From Brevundimonas sp. (GTDB lineage Bacteria > Pseudomonadota > Alphaproteobacteria > Caulobacterales > Caulobacteraceae): a stretch of 50,991 nt of DNA. The stretch is from the NCBI RefSeq assembly GCF_013912005.1, contig NZ_JACESB010000017.1, positions 1 to 50,991 of the forward strand. Reading direction: 5' to 3'. The notes below the pieces were generated by a model that worked only from the letters and a program-made list of their open reading frames with translations, did not search any database and was not told the DNA's origin. Numbering within the stretch: the stretch's first letter is position 1; each line of letters opens with the position of its first letter. A program made the translations under genes and the position numbers. This document shows positions 50,742-50,991 of this stretch, piece by piece.

Positions 50742-50921
50742 GGTCGAACCTTCCGACGGGTGGAGCGGGAGTGTTCGATCGACCCCGTTCGAGGCGGGGT
50801 GGCCCAATGTCTCTCAGCCGCGACGCGCTCGGGGAAAAAGCCAGGCTCGCGGTAGGTCTCTTGTACCCTTCCGGGACGGGAAAGTCCAACCTTTGCCGTT
50901 GTGTACGCAAGCGGACGGGGG

Positions 50922-50991
50922 CGGCGGCCGGGGCACGGCGCTGAAGTTCGCCTTCGGCATGCCCGAGGCCGACGTCGTCTCGGCCATGAGC
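50922..50991. repeat. Inverted 70-base copy of 49570-49639 at the right edge
   Basis: Read on the plus strand, 50922-50991 equals the reverse complement of 49570-49639 with a single mismatch (69 of 70) and runs off the window. It encodes the same GTALKFAFGMPEADVV stretch as the lipoprotein gene, here on the plus strand. Either an inverted duplication or an assembly fold-back. The stretch before it, 50742-50921, shows no gene I can support. Confidence 0.9.

Noticed and set aside
1-50991. tRNA, rRNA, prophage, integrase or transposase genes
   Set aside because: None recognised on reading both strands; the only mobile-looking unit is the GIY-YIG/hairpin insert.

Overview
The window is a high-GC, densely packed chromosomal segment of about 51 kb. 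Gene content and style point to an alphaproteobacterium of the order Caulobacterales, most likely Brevundimonas or a close relative (inference). Supporting signs are the rpmH-rnpA-yidC-engB run, a PhaR regulator, many GTG/TTG starts, frequent 4-bp stop/start overlaps, and hairpin repeats of a type common in this group. No tRNA, rRNA, phage or classical transposase gene was seen. The left edge cuts a gamma-glutamyltransferase. The last 70 bases are an inverted copy of part of a gene 1.4 kb upstream, so the right edge may be a contig end or an assembly fold-back.

Layout. 1-4.5 kb: gamma-glutamyltransferase, an LpxR-like outer-membrane protein and class I ribonucleotide reductase alpha (nrdA), with a probable NrdR box pair upstream. 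4.8-8.2 kb: a PAP2 phosphatase, a yybP-ykoY manganese riboswitch ahead of a TMEM165/GDT1 exporter, a VanZ-like protein, and a nucleotidyltransferase/metallophosphoesterase pair. 8.4-16.8 kb: a MASE1 hybrid histidine kinase, a glutathione transferase, nrdB, a molybdopterin oxidoreductase with a cytochrome b, a second histidine kinase and a TVP38-type protein. 16.8-20.9 kb: a clear sigma-70 promoter, then rpmH, rnpA, yidC, engB and an alpha/beta hydrolase. 20.9-26.9 kb: an S41 peptidase, a luciferase-like oxidoreductase, a hydrolase with duplicated N-terminal domains, a pirin, and a small RHH-like protein behind a perfect 18-bp palindrome.

26.9-33.4 kb: the branched-chain 2-oxoacid dehydrogenase cluster (Lrp-type regulator, E1 alpha, E1 beta, E2, E3). 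It carries three kinds of repeats. A hairpin element lies in frame in the E2 linker. A head-to-head hairpin doublet followed by a GIY-YIG nuclease gene sits between E2 and E3. Inverted heptamer arrays follow E3. 33.7-39.8 kb: a PstS-like lipoprotein with a terminator, a GT4 glycosyltransferase, bifunctional PutA and a membrane protein. 39.9-43.0 kb: a well-formed S-box (SAM-I) riboswitch ahead of an ATP-grasp enzyme overlapped by a sulfone/sulfonate-type flavin monooxygenase, then an MpaB-type (DUF2236) protein. 43-51 kb: HMG-CoA lyase, GT39 and GT2 glycosyltransferases, PhaR, a TrhA/hemolysin III protein and several small hypothetical proteins, including a paralogous pair.

The most promising unexplained systems are (1) the SAM-riboswitch/ATP-grasp/flavin monooxygenase operon, a candidate new branch of sulfur metabolism, and (2) the hairpin doublet plus GIY-YIG gene inserted in the bkd operon, a candidate mobile repeat system. 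All family assignments come from motif recognition in the sequence; no database search was run.
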